Source: Moringa oleifera
Lineage: Eukaryota; Streptophyta; Magnoliopsida; Brassicales; Moringaceae
DNA: 64,000 bases
Assembly (NCBI GenBank): GCA_021397835.1
Contig: JAJFZO010000191.1
Span: 5,399,001 to 5,463,000, forward strand
Direction of reading: 5' to 3'
Of this stretch, positions 59,933 through 64,000 are shown piece by piece. Position 1 is the first letter of the stretch, and each line of letters starts with the position of its first letter. The notes beneath the pieces were generated by a model. It saw only the letters and a list, made by a program, of their open reading frames with translations. It made no database searches and had not been told where the DNA came from. The position numbers and the translations under genes are program-made.

Positions 59933-61648
59933 GCTGGAGAAGAAAAGAGAGTTCCTTGTCTTAAATGGGGTAGATGGAAAGGTGTCTTGACATCCATTGA
60001 AGCTAGGGGGCTTTTAAAGTGCGAAGAGTTTACCTAAGTTGGTGAAATGTGAATTTCATCATGGATTACCATTTCCTCCGTAGTTTTCAAGCAAAACCAA
60101 TAATGTAGACTTGTTTTAGATAATCTTATTGAGCTTGACCTCATAACTGGATATTTAATTATCTCTAATGCATGCATTATATGTATTCTTTTATGTCTGG
60201 TAGGTCGGCACTGCTGTTTTATGCTTTAATTAGCTTCTGAAATTTGGTAGGAATCCAGATGAAAAATATTCAGGCTTAATATACTTAATAGGCTGGGCCT
60301 CTGAGATTATTTGGCCAAATGATTCCTATGATAGACTTTTGGGGACATCCCTTGTCTGCCCTTTTTTTTTTTGTAGGGTCAGTTCAATGACTGCCACAGA
60401 CCTATCTGTTTGTGGTATATGAAGCATGCCCTTCAATTACCTTCCTTTAAGGTAATGTTTATGTTGAAACTTCTCCTTACTGAGAGGTGCATGTGAACCG
60501 ATCCATTATGAAAGATGTATAAGTTGGAACACAGAAAAGCCAGGGGATCATCATTAGTGTAAATTTATTGAAGCCTGATAACCAGCTTTTCTTATTTTAA
60601 TTTCGAAACAAGATGACTTAAACTATTGAAATCTCTTTTTGTAAGGCTGATGTACTAAAAAATCGATCACAGTGCAACATTTTAAAATACTGACTGAAGC
60701 ATAAGAGAGTCTCAGTTAAAGATCCAATCGGTCTTTTTTTAACAGGTTTTTGGTCACATGATAAGATATATGCAAAGTATATACAGTGAAAAGAAGCTAA
60801 AGTGAGATTTATGGCTTCTGTTTTGTAATGATAGAAATTTAGTTGTAGTGTTTGTCTCACTGCAAGTGAAATGGGTCCAGAAGTTATTCTTAACTTGTAC
60901 TCTTATGCCCTGGAGGTTTGAGGCATACCTTTTGCCTGCATAGACAAAGAAATCTCATCCATCTGTCTTCCTGGTTTTTCCTGTAATGTCACTTCTTCAG
61001 GTGTTAAAATTTCTCTGAGAAGATGACACTTTGGGTCTGTTGGTTTGCTGGGAAAGTGATGGCTAGTCAAGGTGCACTCACCAATTGATGTGCCTTCCCT
61101 CCTCAAAATATGTATCTGTTGCATGGCTGCTGCAACCACTGCAAAAACATGTTGGCTCCATCAATGAGCTTCTGGCTGGAAGAAGAGATTGGAGAGTTAT
61201 TTCATGTAATTTATTATCTATCATTAAGGAAATTTAGTCATAATTCACTCTTAAACACTGCTTATTTTGTACCCATCAAATGGCTGACGGAGGGAGAGTT
61301 TGGATGTAATCTTCCAGAAACGCCGTCGTTTAAAGTGTTGGAACGGCGTCGTGTATTCGTTTTCTCGTCTTGTCTCTCCAGCGACTACACTTCAATTAAT
61401 GACTCCTGGCACCTAGCCTACGGCAGCCCTCAGAAGCTTCTCTTCTCCTGGAATCTTCAAAATTGCGGGAAACTAACGGCTATGTAAAGACCTAGTATCT
61501 CTGTTCACTTCTCAAATAACTCCCAAAATTAACCCCTCCCTCTCTCTCCCTCGTAAGGGCCTGGTGTCTCCTTTGCTGTCACCACCACTAAATTTTTCCT
61601 GGCAAACCAACGCCGCTGCCCACCCACTAAGACTCTAAACTGCACTCC
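59933..61648. other. Intergenic region between two divergent genes
   Basis: The glycosylase gene (minus) and the PPR gene (plus) are transcribed away from each other, so this 1.7-kb segment holds both promoters. Frames at 60618-60860 (-) and 60903-61139 (-) have no recognised domain. The part from about 61290 is GC-richer and contains a pyrimidine-rich stretch (61529-61551), probably the leader of the PPR gene. Confidence 0.5.
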
Positions 61649-64000
61649 ATGCTCTACAAATGGAGACCCATCCAATTTCCTGGGAAATCTCGAGTCCTTG
61701 CTCCTATATTTTCTCTCATCTTCAGTAAGCCGTCAGTCTCAGCAGCGAAGCTCGAGGATGAACCTATTGTCACCAGTACCATCCCCATTGCGGCAAACCC
61801 TGCTGAAACTGTTCATGAGATCCTTACTGGGTTTAAGAAATTGGGGTTGAGGGGATTCCTCTGTGGGCATTACTTTAGAGGCGTTGTTACCTTGTTGTCT
61901 CAAGGTCAGATTGATCAGATTATCGATGGTTTGAGGATTGACAGCCCGGATATGGCAGTGGCGTTCTTCCATTTGTTGAGGGATGAGTACAGATTCCGGC
62001 ATTCAAGGCTTTCGAGGTTCATTATTTCACATGTTTTGGCGGGAAAAGGGCAGTTCAAAGAGCTGCGATTATTGATAGAGCAAATGCTGCAAGAGGAAGG
62101 TGTGTTTCACTCTTTTTCTCTTAGTTTAATGACGTTGTTATCTGAGTCAAAGGCATTTTAGTTGCTGACATGGTCTGGGGATAAAAAAGAACTTGAGTCT
62201 TTTTCTTTTTGTCAAGGTTTCTCTGGGGGAATATTTTGTGTCAGTTATGCCCAGTAATTTTATTGGGGTTGGCTGCATTGAGATTTTTGTTACCTTGGGT
62301 CCTTTGAGTGAGAATTATCAAATATATGTCTGGATTGACCAACATAGAAAACGAAGCAGAGGAGTTTTGGTAGATGCCCTTTCAATGATTGAATTTGTGT
62401 TAGATTCACCTGAAATTACATGTTTGATTCAGTGCTTAGTATTATAATCCATTTCCTGATGATTACCTGAAAGTGTTGGCTGCAAACTGATTACTTTCTA
62501 TTATTTGTCAAGATTCTATATATTTCTCACTTTTTGTTTATAGCTTTTATGTGATTTTTTATAGGCTCTGGTTCAGCTGCCTCCCTTTGTGAGTTGCTTT
62601 TCAATAGCTTCAGATGCTGGGATTCAAATAGGATGGTGTGGGATATGCTGGCTTTTGTTTATTCAAGATCCGAGATGGTTCATGATGCCCTTTATGTTCT
62701 TGCGAAGATGAAAGACCTGAACTTGCCTGCTTCAATACAAACATATAACAGTCTTCTGTACAACTTGAGGCACACTGATATTATGTGGGATGTCTATAAT
62801 GAAATCATAGCTAGTGGGATGCCTCAGAGTGAATACACCAATTCCATTCTTGTAGATGGCCTATGTAGGCAATCCAGGCTACATGATGCAGTTTCATTCC
62901 TTCAAGAGACTAAGGGGAAAGATTTTGGACCTTCTGTTGTTTCATTTAATACTATCATGTCTAGCTACTGCAAATTGGGTTTTGTAGACATTGCAAAGTC
63001 ATTTTTTTGTATGATGCTCAAGTGTGGACTACTTCCTGATGTATATAGTTACAATATTCTTATTCATGGGCTATGTGTAGCTGGTTCAGTGGAGGAAGCT
63101 TTAGAATTCAAAAATGATATGGAGAAGCATGGGTTAGAGCCCGATATTGTAACTTACAACATTCTTGCCAAGGGATTTCGTCTACTTGGTTTGATGAGTG
63201 GGGCCTGGAATGTCATTCAACAAATGTTAATTAAAGGGTTGAATCCAGATATTGTTACATACACGATATTGATATGCGGGCATTGCCAGACAGGCAACAT
63301 TGAGGAAGGGTTAAGATTGCGGGAGGAGATGCTTTCAAGGGGTTTTCAGTTGAGTGTTATCTCATACGGTGTACTGCTCAGCAGTTTGTGTAAAAGTGGA
63401 CGGCTTGACGAAGCATTATCATTGTTTTACGAAATGGAAGCTAATGGTTTAAAACCTGATATCGTGACTTATTCTATCCTTATTCATGGACTCTGCAAGC
63501 AAGGAGAAGTTGAAAGGGCTATCCAACTGTACAATGAGATGTGCTCAAAGAGAATTCTTCCGAATTCTGAGGCACATGGGACTATTCTACTGGGTTTGTG
63601 TGAGAAAGGGCTGATAGCAGAGGCAAAAATGTATTTTGATTCTTTAAAAATAAGTGGCTTCACGCAGGATATCTTTTTGTACAATATTATGATCAATGGG
63701 TATGTAAAACTAGGTTTTCTTGAGGATGCTGTACAGTTATACAAACAACTAGTCGAAAGTGGGATTTCTCCTACGGTAGTCACTTTCAATTCTCTGATTC
63801 ATGGGTTCTGCAGACACAGAAAGGTAGCTGAGGCTAGAAGAATGTTACATAGCATCAAGCTGAATGGGCTGGAACCAACTACCATAACGTATACCACACT
63901 TATGAATGCATATTGTGAAGATGGAAATATGCACAGCATGCTTGATTTGCTTCAGGAGATGAAAGCAAAAGCTATTGAACCAACTCATGTCACTTACACT
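61649..64000 (+). CDS. P-class pentatricopeptide repeat protein, 3' end outside the window
   Basis: Exon 1 is 61649-62099. Exon 2 starts at 62565 and stays open to the window edge. The intron is GT-AG and phase is kept (GAA G|GC TCT). About 629 residues are visible. The first ~35 residues are basic and hydrophobic with few acids, suiting an organelle presequence. A less regular region (to about residue 190) is followed by 13 full PPR units of 35 residues and a partial one, with the usual PDIVTYNILIxGLCKxGxxxEA pattern. No E or DYW domain is visible. Such proteins bind RNA one base per repeat and act in mitochondrial or plastid RNA processing, stability or translation. By recall the neighbour order matches At1g13630. 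The intron is unusual, as most P-class PPR genes lack one. Confidence 0.9.

Noticed and set aside
1..64000. tRNA, rRNA or CRISPR-like arrays
   Set aside because: No cloverleaf with a GTTCGANNC arm and matching stem was noticed, and the tandem arrays seen lack spacer structure. A covariance-model scan was not possible here.

Overview
This window is nuclear DNA of a flowering plant, most likely a eudicot. The genes are split by short AT-rich introns with GT-AG (or GC-AG) borders, the products belong to plant families (PI4K-gamma, BIM-type bHLH, P-class PPR, plant O-fucosyltransferase), and the spaces between genes hold hAT, copia, Tat-like gypsy and LINE remnants. The species cannot be named from the sequence.

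Layout. 1-3984: AT-rich intergenic DNA with a degenerate ~115-bp periodic repeat. 3985-7555 (+): BSD-domain protein, six exons. 10375-16701 (+): organelle-type prolyl oligopeptidase (S9 family), eleven exons, with three GC-AG introns, one apparent GA-AG intron and a LINE remnant in intron 8. 18766-21219 (+): O-fucosyltransferase-like Golgi protein, eight exons. About 22950-30001: transposon block, a decayed copia polyprotein followed by a complete but dead hAT element (25650-29993) with terminal inverted repeats and a near-perfect 8-bp target duplication. About 30850-30955: tail fragment of a second O-fucosyltransferase. 32643-36085 (-): BIM2-like bHLH transcription factor, seven exons. 37070-37279 (-): small unknown protein with a TATA box. 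43702-45630 (+): PI4K-gamma with an intronless CDS and a 5' leader carrying one intron and upstream ORFs. 48884-52234 (-): a second, internally deleted hAT element of the same family. 53608 to ~57680 (-): gypsy element resembling the Tat/Retand group, without recognisable pol, with an antisense ORF remnant and a 58-bp tandem array inside one LTR. 57988-59932 (-): DNA-3-methyladenine glycosylase I family protein, five exons, one GC-AG intron. 61649 to the window end (+): P-class PPR protein, cut by the window edge.

The genes do not form a pathway. What links them is ancestral order. From memory, the best Arabidopsis counterparts fall in two chromosome 1 blocks: At1g69010 (BIM2), At1g69020 (prolyl oligopeptidase) and At1g69030 (BSD); and At1g13630 (PPR), At1g13635 (DNA glycosylase) and At1g13640 (PI4K-gamma). 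Here they sit in one block, as expected if the Arabidopsis blocks are duplicates that lost complementary genes.

The strongest unusual signals are the cluster of non-GT splice donors in the prolyl oligopeptidase gene, the two related hAT elements, one a deletion derivative with a microhomology junction, and the gypsy element with antisense coding remnants and a hairpin-rich tandem array. No CRISPR array, tRNA or rRNA was seen.
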